From: Diphasiastrum complanatum
Taxonomy: Eukaryota > Streptophyta > Lycopodiopsida > Lycopodiales > Lycopodiaceae
Length of the DNA stretch: 64,000 nt
Direction: 5' to 3'
Assembly: GCA_029204225.1 (NCBI GenBank)
Contig: CM055099.1
Span: 61,163,753-61,227,752, forward strand
The notes beneath the pieces are model-generated. The model was not told the DNA's origin, made no database searches, and worked only from the letters and a program-made list of their open reading frames with translations. How positions within the stretch are numbered: the stretch's first letter is position 1; each line of letters starts with the position of its first letter. Shown piece after piece: positions 1 through 10,794 of this stretch. Made by a program: the position numbers and the translations under genes.

Positions 1-728
1 TGTGAAAAACTGGATGTACCTTAACACCTTGAGGAAGTTCCAGCTGGTACACATTCCGATGGAGTTTCTTTACTATACGGAATGGCCCTGCATAACGAGG
101 TGATAACTTAGGACATTTTCCAGTCCTTAGTACCTTAGAATCCTTTGGAATTCTAAGATATACCCAAGCCCCCTCCTCATAGACCCTAGGTTGTCGCTTT
201 TGATTGGCGTAAAACTGGGCTCTATCCTGAGCCGTTTGGAAGGTACCTTTCCCAATCCGACTGTTTTCTGGAAACGTATGCCCGAAGCATATCTTCCATA
301 GACTGGTTTGTCCTCTTTGTCTGACCATCCGATTTAGGATGATCTGATGACCCCAAACTTAGAGTGGTCTCTAATTTCTCAAAGACCGCTTGCCAGAATT
401 TGCCAGTGAACTTTGGATCTCGATCACTAACAATGTCATTCGGCAAACCAAACAACCTGAACAACTTTTCCACGAAAAGTTGTGCAAGTTCAAAAGCTTT
501 GACAGTTTGCTTGGTTGGTATGAACTGCGCCATTTTAGTTAACCTGTCAACTATTACCCAAATGGCATCATTTTGCTTCCCCGTCCGAGGTAGCCCAACC
601 ACAAAGTCCATGGGAATGCTTTCCCACTTTCTTTCGGGAATTTCCAAGGGCATTAACAAACCAGCTGCCTTAAGTCTTTCAACTTTATTAACTTGGCATT
701 GCGCACACTTGCGAACATATGCCTCCAC
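1..728 (-). pseudogene. gypsy integrase core and C-terminal domain
   Basis: It continues the polyprotein from the preceding frame. VRKCAQCQVNK completes the zinc-binding HHCC, followed by the catalytic core with MDFVVGLPR, VDRLTKMAQFIP and SDRDPKFTGKFW. At about position 235 the frame changes: the core ends at WERYLP and the sequence resumes with QDRAQFYANQKR. The usual 60-80 residues between these points are missing, so there is an internal deletion. Residues near the left edge (VYLRIPKDSKVLRTGK, VHPVFH) match the C-terminal domain of gypsy integrases. The copy is inactive. Confidence 0.88.
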
Positions 729-3606
729 TTGACTTTTTAAAATTTGGCCAGTAAAAGTTCCTTTTTACTAAGTCAAGTGTCCTTTGAGCGCCAGGGTGCC
801 CTGCACGTGGGCTGTCATGACATTCATGCAGGATTTGGGCCCTTATATCATCATTTTCTGGCACACAAACTTTTCCATTCCGGAAAAGTAACCCATTCCT
901 AATGGAATAGTCTTTTTGTATCTTATCCTGAGGAGAAATCTTGGAATCCTGCATTCCAAGCTCATCACTAGATCTAGTAGAACCTGCCAAGACATCTAGC
1001 CAAATACGACCGAAGTACCTATCGGTCTTACACGAATCTCTTAAGGACAGATACAACTCAGATTGGATCTCAGAAAAGCTTAACTGATTAACCTCTCCAA
1101 TCCGGCTTAAGGCATCTGCAACACTATTAGAGTTACCCTTCCGGTACTCAATGTCATAATGAAATTCTTGGAGCATCTCTGAACATCTGACCTTACGACC
1201 TCTAAGATTGACTGCATCGTTAATATACTTTAACGCTTGATGGTCAGTAACTATAGTAAACTGGGAGCCATACAAATAATGTCTCCAAACTTTCAGGGCA
1301 TTAATGACAGCAAAAAGTTCCTTGTCATAGGTGGAATACCGCCTTTGAGCAGGGTCCAACTTTTTGCTTTCAAAAGCTACCGGTCTACCATCCTGATATA
1401 GGACTGCGCCTATAGCATAGTCACTGGCATCCATTTCAAGTACATACGGCTTGTTAGGATCCACTATGTGTAGAATAGGCGTTGTAGTTATACAGTATTT
1501 GAGGTTCTCAAAACTCTGATTCAACTCTTCAGTCCAAGTAACTGGAGGACTGAACTTACTGTGTCGGCTAACTCTTTTAGCCCCTCTGAGGACATTCGTC
1601 AAGGCTAATGCAATTAATGCATAATTCAAGATGAATCTATGAAAAAACCCCGTAAAGCCCAAAAAGGACTTAACCTCCCGGATGGTTTTAGGAATAGGCC
1701 ATTCTTGTACTTGTCGGCCTTTATTTGGGTCAATTTCCAACCCATGGTCCGAAATAATGTGACCAAGGTATAACAACCTCTTCTGGAAAAATACACATTT
1801 GGATTCCTTGGCAAAAAGCTTCTCCTGTCTAAGTAACTTTAAGACAATCCTGAGATGCTCCTCATGCTCCTCCAAGGTCTTACTATAGATGAGAATATCA
1901 TCTAAGTAGACTATTACGAACTTTCCCAGATATGGACGAAGAAGATCGTTCACCATCTGCTGAAAAGTCGCTGGAGCATTTGTCAAGCCAAATGGTAAAA
2001 CCAGAAACTCATAATGGCCGTACCTAGTTCTAAACCCGGTTTTTTCAATATCCTCAGTCTTTATGCGAATCTGATGATACCCTGATCTCAAATCGATTTT
2101 GGTGAAGTACTTTGCACCATGCAATCGATCAACCAGTTCATCCATTCGCGGCAAAGGATAACGGTTTTTAATTGTTAACTTATTCAACTTTTTAAAGTCC
2201 ACACAAAGACGAGTGCCTCCGTCTTTTTTATCAACAAGGAGCACAGGTGCCCCCCAGGGAGATTTACTAGGCCTAACATGGCCCATCTTAAGGTAATTTT
2301 GCAGTTGCCTATAAACCTCATCCTCTTCAGTAGTACTCATCCTATATGGATACAGTGATATAGGAGAACTACCAGGAATCAGTTTAATACCATGGTCAAC
2401 ACCCCTAGAGGGGGGAAGACCCTCGGGAAGCTGCTCAGGAAATACATCGTTAAATTCTTGTCTAAGTTTCCTAAAAATTTCACCTTCCGGTGAATTTTCT
2501 TGTTTTAGGTTGTTAGACATTAATTCCATTTGGAGATTGTAAAATCGCAAACTACGTTCTTCATGGTAAGTAAAATCTTTTAACCAACATAGATAAGAAC
2601 TGCAATCCACAATATCCATACATTTAACAGTTTCCAAAGCAGAGAGCATATACAAAGTAGAAATATCAACATTTCCATTCAATTCTATGAGTGAGCCGTT
2701 ATGTAAGAACGACAAACTGTGTGTTACATAGTTTTTCTTCATAGACTCGTTCCTCTCATAGAACCACTCTTTACCAAGTATAACATCTACCCTATCTAGA
2801 TTCATAATATGAAAGTCTAATTTATCCTTATAGGCTTGAATCTCTATTGGTAGACGTGGAACTATCCGGTCCCAAACTTGGCTTTCTGCTCCAGTTGCTA
2901 GCTTCACTGTGTATCGGTGGTCACTTTGCCTTGTTTCCACCTTTAGCTTCTGCAACAAATTAGCGTTAATAAAATTATGTGTGGAACCATCGTCAAATAA
3001 AACAGTTACGGCTTGACCACCCACAACCCCCTTCATCCGAATGAGGTCATGAGGGCCAAAAACAGCCGTATTAAAACAACAATGCTCACACACAGAATTA
3101 CCAGCAAAGGAAAGATCTACACTAGATATGCTAGAGTTACCTGGCGTCTTAAAAGATGCCCCTTTAGCTTTCCGTTTCTTTGGACATTCCTTCGCGACAT
3201 GACCTGGTTCCATGCAATTAAAGCACAGATTGTCGCTTCTGGCTTTCATGAAGGTTTCTTGGTCCAAGGTAGATCTTTTCTTCGATTTCCCTGAACCTGA
3301 AGCCCCTTCCTTTGCCTTATCTTTCGATTTCTTTGGAAAGAAAGGCCTCTTACCCTTTACGTCGGGTAAGACCCCAGTCTCAGGCTTAGCCATGGTACGA
3401 GTATCATCGTAGATTCTGGCGAAGCGAACAGCATCCTCGAGGGTAAGAGGCTGGTTCCTCCTAACCTCTAGCTGGTAGTCTCTTGGTAACCCCAGTATGA
3501 AATGCAACTTTACTAGCAAAGGATCTATTCTAGTTGCAAAACGAGAATAGACCTCTAGCTGGTAGTCTCTTGGTAACCCCAGTATGAAATGCAACTTTAC
3601 TAGCAA
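688..3606 (-). pseudogene. gypsy Gag-Pol polyprotein (gag C-terminus, protease, RT, RNase H, integrase zinc domain)
   Basis: This is an open frame of 972 codons. In order it shows: a repeated 29-residue gag segment (about residues 1-58); the zinc knuckle CFNCMEPGHVAKEC (about 129-142); a retropepsin-like motif VLFDDGSTHNF (about 202-212); RT with YLDDILIYS (about 570-578); RNase H beginning LEMDASDYAIGAVL; and the integrase HHCC zinc domain starting at HECHDSPRAGHPG. It ends in the wrong frame after FYWPNFKK. The true product continues in the next frame (1-728), so a one-base shift in an A run near 735 separates them. The start is not a real initiator, because gag is truncated by the junction at 3637. 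Confidence 0.93.
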
Positions 3607-3637
3607 AGGATCTATTCTAGTTGCAAAACGAGAATAG
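3464..3637. repeat. 87-bp direct tandem duplication inside gypsy gag
   Basis: Positions 3464-3550 and 3551-3637 are the same 87-bp unit, essentially identical. 87 is a multiple of three, so the duplication adds 29 residues to gag without changing the frame. The second copy ends exactly where gypsy homology stops and LINE sequence begins. Confidence 0.95.
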
Positions 3638-4030
3638 AGATCAGAGACAGTGTACCTCCCACCATCATGTTACCACCAGGATTACTAGACATTCTACGTA
3701 GGGACGTACTACTACTACTACACATGCACGTGCTCATGCTCACAGACGCCGCCGGCAGGCTCCAGTGCTTTCCCATTCTGTGGCTCGCATTACATCTTTT
3801 TACAACAGCAACACAGCAGCAGCAGCAGCACAGCCTTGACATCTTACCCTAGATACATATGATTATTATTATGCGCATTCTCGCATACGTGTCTATTTTA
3901 GTTTGCAGTAGATGTTTTCTTTATTACAGTTTGGAGACGTTTTTATACGCTCCCATGGTTACCACATACATGACATGTACTTCATTAGTCTTATATGCCT
4001 TTTGGCATGGAAAAGACATTAATAAAGCTT

Positions 4031-4094
<64 letters not shown>
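3638..4094 (+). mobile_element. 5'-truncated LINE copy with 3' hairpin and CT tail
   Basis: The segment starts directly after gypsy sequence with a word (GAGATCAGAGACAGTGT) that recurs at 11580-11597. Its last 150 bp match the LINE tails at 11340-11454 and 11840-11940. It carries the conserved terminal hairpin ATGCC-TTTT-GGCAT at 3995-4008, then AAAAGACATTAATAAAGC, then a CT microsatellite (4034-4094). The segment seems to be LINE 3' sequence only; the reading frames across 3667-4400 are low-complexity artefacts. Confidence 0.75.
4034..4094. repeat. CT microsatellite between two LINE copies
   Basis: About 30 CT dinucleotides with one CG interruption near 4066. It is the 3' tail of the left LINE copy and directly adjoins the 5' region of the next LINE. 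Confidence 0.97.
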
Positions 4095-4331
4095 GCTCCG
4101 CCGCCCTGCTGGTGCGCTGCCCGCCTGCTGGTGCGCTGCCCGCCCTGCTAGCGCTGCTGCCCTCTCTCTCTCTTGCGCGCCCACCCGCCCTGCTGGCGCT
4201 GCTGTCCGCCCTGCTGGCGCTGCAGTGCTGACCTTCGCACCTGCCCTACGCTGCCCTGCGCTGGTCTGCGCTACTGCGCTGCTACGCCTGGCCGTTTGTC
4301 TACACTGTCCTCCATCTGCTTACCGCCTCCT
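4095..4331 (+). promoter_or_regulatory. LINE 5' UTR with GC-rich short repeats
   Basis: Between the CT run and the ORF1 start codon, a motif close to GCCCTGCTGGCGCTGCT recurs about five times from 4100 to 4230, followed by CTGCGCTGC-rich sequence. GC content is far above the surroundings. 5' UTRs of LINEs often hold internal promoters; that role here is inferred from position only. Confidence 0.5.
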
Positions 4332-5253
4332 ATGGCACCTAAGAAAAAGGGGGGTGTTCTTACACCCCCCTCCCTGTTGGACACCCCCCCATCACCGGTA
4401 GTGATGGAGGAGCCGTCTTCGGTGATAGAAACTAGTGACATTCCTGTCAACATGGCTGCCATTGACTACACTCCTTCCAAACCTACCGAAAGTCTTTTTG
4501 CTTATGATCTTAGTTTTATCCGACAAGAAATTCTTGGACTTAAGAAACAACTACACCTCTTTGAAGCTGAAAATAGCAAGTTAGCTAAGGATCTTTTTGG
4601 TGTCACGGAACGTGTGGAGCAGCTTGAGCAAGAAAATATATATCTTAAGCAACGAATTGCAGAAAAAAGTGCCTTGGAGGAGACTTCCAACAAGATCAAT
4701 AGCTTGGAGAAACAAGTCGAGGAGACGAAAACGTGGGCAGCACTCTTCAAACCGGATGATATGGGCAGCAAACTCTCATCACTCGCAAAACAGGTTGAAG
4801 AAACGACATCGATTCCTTAAGCAAGGTAATCACTCTCAGATTTCATCTTTTCCGAAGGAAAACGATTTGGAGACAGTTTTGGGTGAACAAGCCAGAAGGG
4901 CCAAAAAAGCCTTTAACATTAGAGTAAGAGGCATTGCCAATGGTGGAAAACCGTTGGAAGAAGCTACGGATTTGCTCATTTCCAAGTTATCTCATGTGGC
5001 TGATGGTTTTGATACTGCTTGGCGTAGTAAATTTGATGACAATGTTTTGTTTATCAAGTTCCGCTCGCTTTCACAACGCAATGCTGCTCTTCGGCTTAGG
5101 GCAAAGCTTAAAGGTACTTTCATTTATATGGATGATGACTTAACAAATACTCAATGGTTGGCAAGAAAAAAGATTATCCTTGAAGCGAAAGAGAAAGGGC
5201 AAAGGGTTGTTTTTATTGACGGGAAACCGAGATTTTTCGACCTTCCACAATAG
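4332..5253 (+). pseudogene. LINE ORF1 protein (coiled coil plus RNA-binding-like domain), one frameshift
   Basis: It starts at ATG 4332 (MAPKKKGG). The first frame runs to a stop at 4818-4820 and encodes a long coiled coil (about residues 60-155, with repeated LEKQVEE-type heptads). The second half lies in another frame up to TAG at 5251-5253. It carries VRGIANGGKPLEEATD and a C-terminal WLARKKIILEAKEKGQR segment reminiscent of the RRM plus C-terminal domain of L1-type ORF1 proteins. A frameshift between about 4790 and 4850 joins the two. No CCHC knuckle is seen. ORF1 proteins bind the element RNA and form trimers through the coiled coil; that is family knowledge. Confidence 0.75.
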
Positions 5254-5301
5254 GAACTAGGGGCCCCCGGATATAGAAGCTACCCGAGATCCCCTACCAA
5301 T

Positions 5302-8300
5302 TTGAGACTTGGCTTCTGGAATTGTAATGGTTTTTTATCTTCGTCATCAGCCGGAGACTTTGCTGATTTTATTAGAAAATGCGACATTTTGTTGTTGGCT
5401 GAAACTCATGAGTCCTTATATCATCCTCTTCCAAATATACAGGAGTACTCTTGGCATTCTGCTTTTCGTCCATTTGTTAGGGGAAAAACTTGTCGAGGAT
5501 CTGGAGGAGTAGCTTGTTTATACAGAGACACCACAGTTCAGATGGTTAAACAAGATCCATACGCTCGCTATATTTGGTTACACATTATTGGCTCACTATT
5601 GGGATTACCTCAGGACATCTATATAGCTGTATGCTATTTTGCTCCACAGACCTCAGTGTTTGCTGAGTTTGGCGGGGACCCTTTTCAGGCTCTCTCAGAT
5701 GATATTGCTATCTTTTCTCAGCAGGGTTCCATTTTACTAGCAGGTGATTTCAACGCCCGCACAAGCTCTAGACAAACCGAATTTCATGCAGCTACGGATC
5801 TTCTCAGGCTTTACCCTTTGGATATGGGGCTAGACCGGGTATCACAGGATGCAGACACTCCAGCTACATCTTTCGGGGAGCAGTTGATCACTCTAGCAGA
5901 GACACACGCTCTTGCCATTTTGAATGGCCTCACACAGTGGCCTTCCTCATCAGCATATACATGCTATCCTCATGGTGGAGGACATAGTGTGGTCGACTAC
6001 TTCATTGGATCACCTGCTTTGATCTCTCACATTTCTGATTTCTCCATTACACCCCCTACCATTTCCGATCACTCACTCTTACACATCTCACTTGGTCACA
6101 TAACCTCTTCTTTGCAAGTTTCTTGCTCTCTTCCCACTCATAAACGTATTCCTTTCACCCAATCTGGATTCACTAATTACACCACAATCTTATCCCAACT
6201 ACTCGCTAACTTCCCGTTCATGGCACCAATTGACCAGCAAGCCACTTTTCTCTCTACATCCCTCTTAGCTGCTGCTTCCTCATCCTTCCCCACCAAAACG
6301 ACATCATCTCACAGAAGTGTTCACAACAGATGGTATGATGCAGAATGCCGCTCTCTTCACAATCATGTGACATATGCCAGGTCACACTCCCCTGCCACAC
6401 TCAAACAATGCCAGAAAGAATATCATAGAACCACCAGAACAAAGAAGATCAAGTACCTACAATCACTCTGCCAAAAAATGATCAACTCTTTAGATTCACC
6501 CTCCTCCTCTTTTTTCTGGAAACATTTCACCAGACACTCTTCAACATTGGCCCCCATAGCCATCGAATCCTGGATCGAGTATGCCACGGAGTTATATACC
6601 ACGGACTCTCCTCCTACCTCACTCTCACCGAGACCTGACCACTGCTCACTTTTCACCCCTGACATGGTTGAAAACGCCATTAAACATGCCAAACTAAATA
6701 AAGCCACTGACTATGACTCCTTAAGTGTAGACTTCCTAAAGCCCGTAGCACATCTCATCTCCCCTTACATTGCTCATGTTTTTAACACAGCTGTTACTTC
6801 TGGTTTTCCTACGGCTTGGTGTACTAATATCCTTCACCCCATCCTCAAGGCAGGTGATCCCATGAATGTAGGAAACTACCGCACCATTATGATTGGCCAC
6901 ACTCTGGCTAAGATATATGGCTCTATACTACAGACAGTTACTGGATCTTTTGCTGAAACTGAGGGTTTACACGCTATGGGTCAAGCTGGTTTCAGACCGG
7001 GATATTCTACTTCAGACCAGATCTTCATTTTGAGATGCATTATTGAGGAGGCTCGACATCGAAAACAGAGAATTTACTGTTGCTTTGTGGATTTTCGCAA
7101 AGCTTTTGACTCTGTTCCACGACATCTTCTTTTCCAGAGACTGTCTTCACTTGGCTTTTCAGAGGATACTATTGCTGCGATCATTACTTTATATGAGCGA
7201 GTCTTGGCACGTTTCAGAGATGGTAGTGGCTGGTCCTCACAGATACATTCTACCATTGGTGTGAAGCAGGGTTGCCCCTTATCACCCACTCTTTTTGCAC
7301 TATATATAGATGACCTCGAGCGGATTATTCGCGAGGAAGGTGGAGAGGGCTGTCCCCTAGCAGACATTATTATCCCCATTCTCTTGTACGCTGATGATGT
7401 GGTTCTCCTCTCATCCTCTGCAGCTGGTTTACAGAGTCACCTTTCTGCTTTACATCACTTTTGCCAGCGTTGGGGATTGACGGTTAACCTTAAGAAGACT
7501 AAGATTATGGTGTTTAACACCAACAGACAGCATATGAGAGATGTGATTTTCTATTATGACGGGCTACCGATTGAGATCGTGACCTCCTACACCTATTTGG
7601 GAGTTCTTTTCTCTGGTCCGCTACTCACTTTTCGACCAGCAGCCACCGCCAGGCTCCGCAAGGGGCATACCGCTCTTGTGCATATGGAGAGATTTTGCTC
7701 TACTTATTATGTGCAGGATCCTGCTACCAGATGCCTACTATTTTCTGCTACTGTCTCCCCAGTTATGCTATATTCGGCTGAGACTTGGTGCCCTGATTTA
7801 TCACGCGATACATGGAGAGATCTTACTCGTATCCAGATTCTCATGCTCAGTAGGATAATCCGGGCTAAGCCCTCAGTACCACATGATATCATACTAGCCG
7901 AGTTTGCTTCTCCTCCATTAGTTGTTGGTGCTATGTTTCAGATCATCACCTTTCTTCACAGGGTATCAGATCTAGATACCTCCAGATACATTGTTGCTGC
8001 TCTCACTTCATCTTGTACCATTGCGGATCAGGGAGCCAAGCACTCTTGGTATCGCAGTGTCTCAGCCCTTCTTCAGACTTGGGGTTTATCCGCACTTGAT
8101 CTTCCGAATGGAACCCATGCTTATATCAGACAGCAGATCTACCGGAGCTACATACGCACTATATGGTCACATCCTGATCCAGATAGGGTCAAGCTACATT
8201 ATTATGGCACACATCTTTTACGGCTGGACGTTTCGGGCTTGCCTATTCTTCCAGTTTATCTTACACAGACGCTATCTTTTGGTCTGAGATATCGTATAGG

Positions 8301-8805
8301 ACAGCTTCGAGTCTCTTCTCATCAGCTTGCTATCGAGACAGGTAGATACACAGACACTCCCAGATTGCAGCGGATATGTCAGCTCTGTTCTCTTCAGGAG
8401 GTGGAAGATGAGTTTCATTTCATCTTTCGCTGCCCAGTATACTATGAGATTAGAGGACGATACCATTGTTTATACCGAGATATTCCCCTCACGTTGAGCT
8501 CCTTCCTCGAGTATCCAGACGCTAGATGTGTGGGTCTTCTTTTGAGAGAGATGTATATTTTACGAGCTTCACTTCTACCTACGCTCTCAGATATGGATTC
8601 CAGTCAGGCTCACATTACTCAGTTCTTCCAGAAGCGAGACAGAGTGGATATTTCGGTTGCGGATTTTGACGTCCCCGTCCGAAGATCGAAGACACAGAGA
8701 GTTTCGGCTCGATCCAGTGCTACTAGATCTTCATACGCCTCCCACCAGCCTACATCACGACCCACTACTACCATCACTCATTACTTTCGGCTTGCTCGTA
8801 GCTAG
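5302..8805 (+). CDS. LINE ORF2: EEP endonuclease plus reverse transcriptase
   Basis: An uninterrupted frame of about 1167 residues. The apurinic-like endonuclease comes first: WNCNGF (metal-binding Asn), LLLAETHES (Glu), GGVACLYRD, GDFNAR, VVDYFIGSPAL and SDHSLLHISLG (catalytic Asp-His). The RT follows: GQAGFRPGYSTSDQ, FVDFRKAFDSVPR, GVKQGCPLSPTLFALYIDDLE and the catalytic LLYADDVVLLS. A CxxC-x7-H-x4-C motif (CQLCSLQEVEDEFHFIFRC) sits near residue 1030. The upstream in-frame stop is the ORF1 terminator TAG at 5251; no ATG lies between that TAG and the endonuclease motif. The first usable codon noted here is TTG at 5302, so the true initiation site is unknown. All catalytic motifs are intact. 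Confidence 0.92.
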   Translation: MRLGFWNCNGFLSSSSAGDFADFIRKCDILLLAETHESLYHPLPNIQEYSWHSAFRPFVRGKTCRGSGGVACLYRDTTVQMVKQDPYARYIWLHIIGSLLGLPQDIYIAVCYFAPQTSVFAEFGGDPFQALSDDIAIFSQQGSILLAGDFNARTSSRQTEFHAATDLLRLYPLDMGLDRVSQDADTPATSFGEQLITLAETHALAILNGLTQWPSSSAYTCYPHGGGHSVVDYFIGSPALISHISDFSITPPTISDHSLLHISLGHITSSLQVSCSLPTHKRIPFTQSGFTNYTTILSQLLANFPFMAPIDQQATFLSTSLLAAASSSFPTKTTSSHRSVHNRWYDAECRSLHNHVTYARSHSPATLKQCQKEYHRTTRTKKIKYLQSLCQKMINSLDSPSSSFFWKHFTRHSSTLAPIAIESWIEYATELYTTDSPPTSLSPRPDHCSLFTPDMVENAIKHAKLNKATDYDSLSVDFLKPVAHLISPYIAHVFNTAVTSGFPTAWCTNILHPILKAGDPMNVGNYRTIMIGHTLAKIYGSILQTVTGSFAETEGLHAMGQAGFRPGYSTSDQIFILRCIIEEARHRKQRIYCCFVDFRKAFDSVPRHLLFQRLSSLGFSEDTIAAIITLYERVLARFRDGSGWSSQIHSTIGVKQGCPLSPTLFALYIDDLERIIREEGGEGCPLADIIIPILLYADDVVLLSSSAAGLQSHLSALHHFCQRWGLTVNLKKTKIMVFNTNRQHMRDVIFYYDGLPIEIVTSYTYLGVLFSGPLLTFRPAATARLRKGHTALVHMERFCSTYYVQDPATRCLLFSATVSPVMLYSAETWCPDLSRDTWRDLTRIQILMLSRIIRAKPSVPHDIILAEFASPPLVVGAMFQIITFLHRVSDLDTSRYIVAALTSSCTIADQGAKHSWYRSVSALLQTWGLSALDLPNGTHAYIRQQIYRSYIRTIWSHPDPDRVKLHYYGTHLLRLDVSGLPILPVYLTQTLSFGLRYRIGQLRVSSHQLAIETGRYTDTPRLQRICQLCSLQEVEDEFHFIFRCPVYYEIRGRYHCLYRDIPLTLSSFLEYPDARCVGLLLREMYILRASLLPTLSDMDSSQAHITQFFQKRDRVDISVADFDVPVRRSKTQRVSARSSATRSSYASHQPTSRPTTTITHYFRLARS

Positions 8806-9039
8806 TTTCCTCCGCAGAGCAGGTGGTTAAGCTCTTGCTTTGTACCCTCACCAGCTGGTGGTCAAGCTTGGATACTTTTTCTCTTAGAGACAGAGAGATC
8901 GATATTTTAGTTTTAGTTTTACTGTCTTTTCATTGGTAAATAAGTCCTTATGCGGACAATGCTTCTCACATTTTGTACTCTCTTTTGTCTTATGTGCCCC
9001 TGGGCACCAAAAGACGTTAATAATAATAATTCTAATTCT

Positions 9040-9104
<65 letters not shown>
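8806..9104 (+). other. LINE 3' UTR, terminal hairpin and CT tail
   Basis: After the ORF2 stop there is about 235 bp of untranslated sequence. Near its end GTGCCC-CT-GGGCAC (8994-9007) can fold, flanked by GTCTT and AAAAGAC, which can extend the stem. Short (TAA)n and (TTCTAA)n leftovers then lead to about 30 CT units. The same architecture ends the other LINE copies in the window. Confidence 0.8.
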
Positions 9105-9109
<5 letters not shown>

Positions 9110-10794
9110 CTTATTTGCATGCTTAGGAGTGTACACATAGTGTATGTCCATGGGTGACATATGTCATATATGCATACATACATACACTTTCTTCTTTGTG
9201 AGACTGTATACAAGACATCAAACTCCACCTAATTGCACTAGCATCAATATATATAACATGCAAAGGAGCATGCAAGCTCCCAAACATCCCCTCATGCAAC
9301 AGTCAGGATCCGAGCCTACAGCTTCATGGACACACTAACAACTCTTATCCAAATCTACTACCGTGGAGGACTATATATACATATACTACGTAATGCATAG
9401 GCCCATATGTATGCATCTAATCCATATCAATGACTATTCAAGGTCTAGAAAGGACGTTAAGAAAAGTAGTCCCAATCTTCATCGCAGAAAAACTCAGACC
9501 ATTAACTCGATCATACATACCATGACCTATGTACTATAACATGTACTCATTAACTACTATTGGGTGCCAAAGAGCACATAGTACTTTATTATGTTTTCTT
9601 GGAAAAAATACCTTGCATATGACTTCACTGCAGTCAAAAAGCCTGCCAACATAGTAGCAAGAAAAAGCACTTGTTTTTTATGTTTGGAATGCATTTCCAG
9701 CTTCAACTTTCTGTAGCTTTTTTTTATCTTTGGCCCCAAACATGGGGTTAACGGGCCCATCAGGGCCATAAAAAACATGGCCATTCCTGACATATTCAAT
9801 TATCATAAGGTTTTCTTGCATGAAACATGGTAAAATTTTGTTAGTCACAAATCCACAGTAGATTGATTGATGTTTCTATTTTACATACTTATTCATCAAG
9901 CTTTTTGATATATTTGGCTCACTACCGGTTAATTTAACATGCGACAAAAAACAATAAGTCACATTTGAAACATTTCAAACTTTTAATTAAAACGTTCAAA
10001 ATGTGTTTCAAACTCAAACATTTCAATTTCCTCTCAACCATGGTACCTTCAGATGATCGGCCTTTCTATGAGCTACTGCCTAATAATCGAGGCCAACCTT
10101 TCCTGCCTCTCCTTGCTCCAAAAAGTTCTCCAAGACCAAGTTCAGGAAAGAACAGTCACAAGACCGATATACTGCCCAGTCAAACCTAAGCAGCTTACAA
10201 CATGAGACACAGAAAAAAATTTCCTACAAGGAAACCGATTACCCTGCAAAGAACACTGTAGATTGAAGAAAATAGTCTAAACTTTATCCACTCTACAAGT
10301 CAATTAGCTACTTGTTAAAAAACAGGCTCTTTCATTTTCGATAACCAGTCAATTTTTGTCTCCTCAAAGCCTAGGATTCTAGAAGTATTGTTGAAACTTG
10401 AAATTCATCTACAAGGTTGTCGTGCACCCCAGAGAAGATCAAGATCAGTAGAACCCAAATTAATTGTACTCTTCTGAGAACTTGACACACAAAAAGGGCC
10501 CAAAATAAGAGAAAAGACTATGGATCAAACACAGTAAAACTGACTAATTACTCCAATTGAACAATAAGAATTATGCAAAAGAGACTTTGTTTCACATCAG
10601 ACCATAAGGAATCTATAAGGGAGCTTGTTTCCTTCTATATGTTTCCAATTCTCCATCAACTTATACTTTACAACATTATGAAATACTTTCGTTACCTTGT
10701 AGCATGTTAATTTAGATATTATTGATGCACAATTTGAAAGTGTTGTTTTCTTAAAGGTAGGTTTGCATTCAAAAACCATTTCTGCCATTCATAC
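9105..10794. other. No gene recognised; probable intron 1 of the carrier gene
   Basis: AT-rich sequence without recognisable domains or a CT-tailed element. It follows the splice donor of the carrier exon on the minus strand, so it should be intronic if the gene is intact. I looked for the expected second exon (the GLGTKN-type motif) on the minus strand and did not find it. Confidence 0.5.

Larger units (their letters stand above)
1..3637 (-). mobile_element. Ty3/gypsy LTR retrotransposon, truncated at both ends
   Basis: Reading right to left, this holds a gag remnant with a CCHC knuckle, an aspartic protease, reverse transcriptase, RNase H and an integrase. That is the Ty3/gypsy order. No LTR is visible. 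The left end runs out of the window, and the right end stops abruptly at 3637 where an unrelated LINE fragment begins. A frameshift near 735 and a deletion near 235 mean this copy cannot make a full polyprotein. The chromodomain or 3' end, if present, lies left of the window. Confidence 0.95.
4095..9104 (+). mobile_element. near full-length LINE (non-LTR retrotransposon), two ORFs, CT-bounded
   Basis: The element has a GC-rich 5' region (4095-4331), ORF1 (4332-5253, frameshifted), ORF2 with endonuclease and RT (to 8805), a 3' UTR of about 240 bp with a terminal hairpin, and a CT tail (9042-9104). The N-terminal EEP endonuclease and C-terminal Cys-His motif place it with endonuclease-bearing LINEs. 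The RT resembles the Jockey/I/R1 group more than the usual plant L1, which is a judgement by eye. CT repeats lie on both sides, so no separate target-site duplication can be recognised. Confidence 0.88.

Noticed and set aside
3859-4401. Long frames over the CT repeats and GC-rich LINE leader
   Set aside because: Products are runs of Ser-Leu or Arg-Glu from the CT repeat, or low-complexity Ala/Pro; they cross a LINE-LINE junction.
9557-9799. 80-codon minus-strand frame considered as a carrier exon
   Set aside because: It lacks carrier signatures and does not match the expected second part of the protein.
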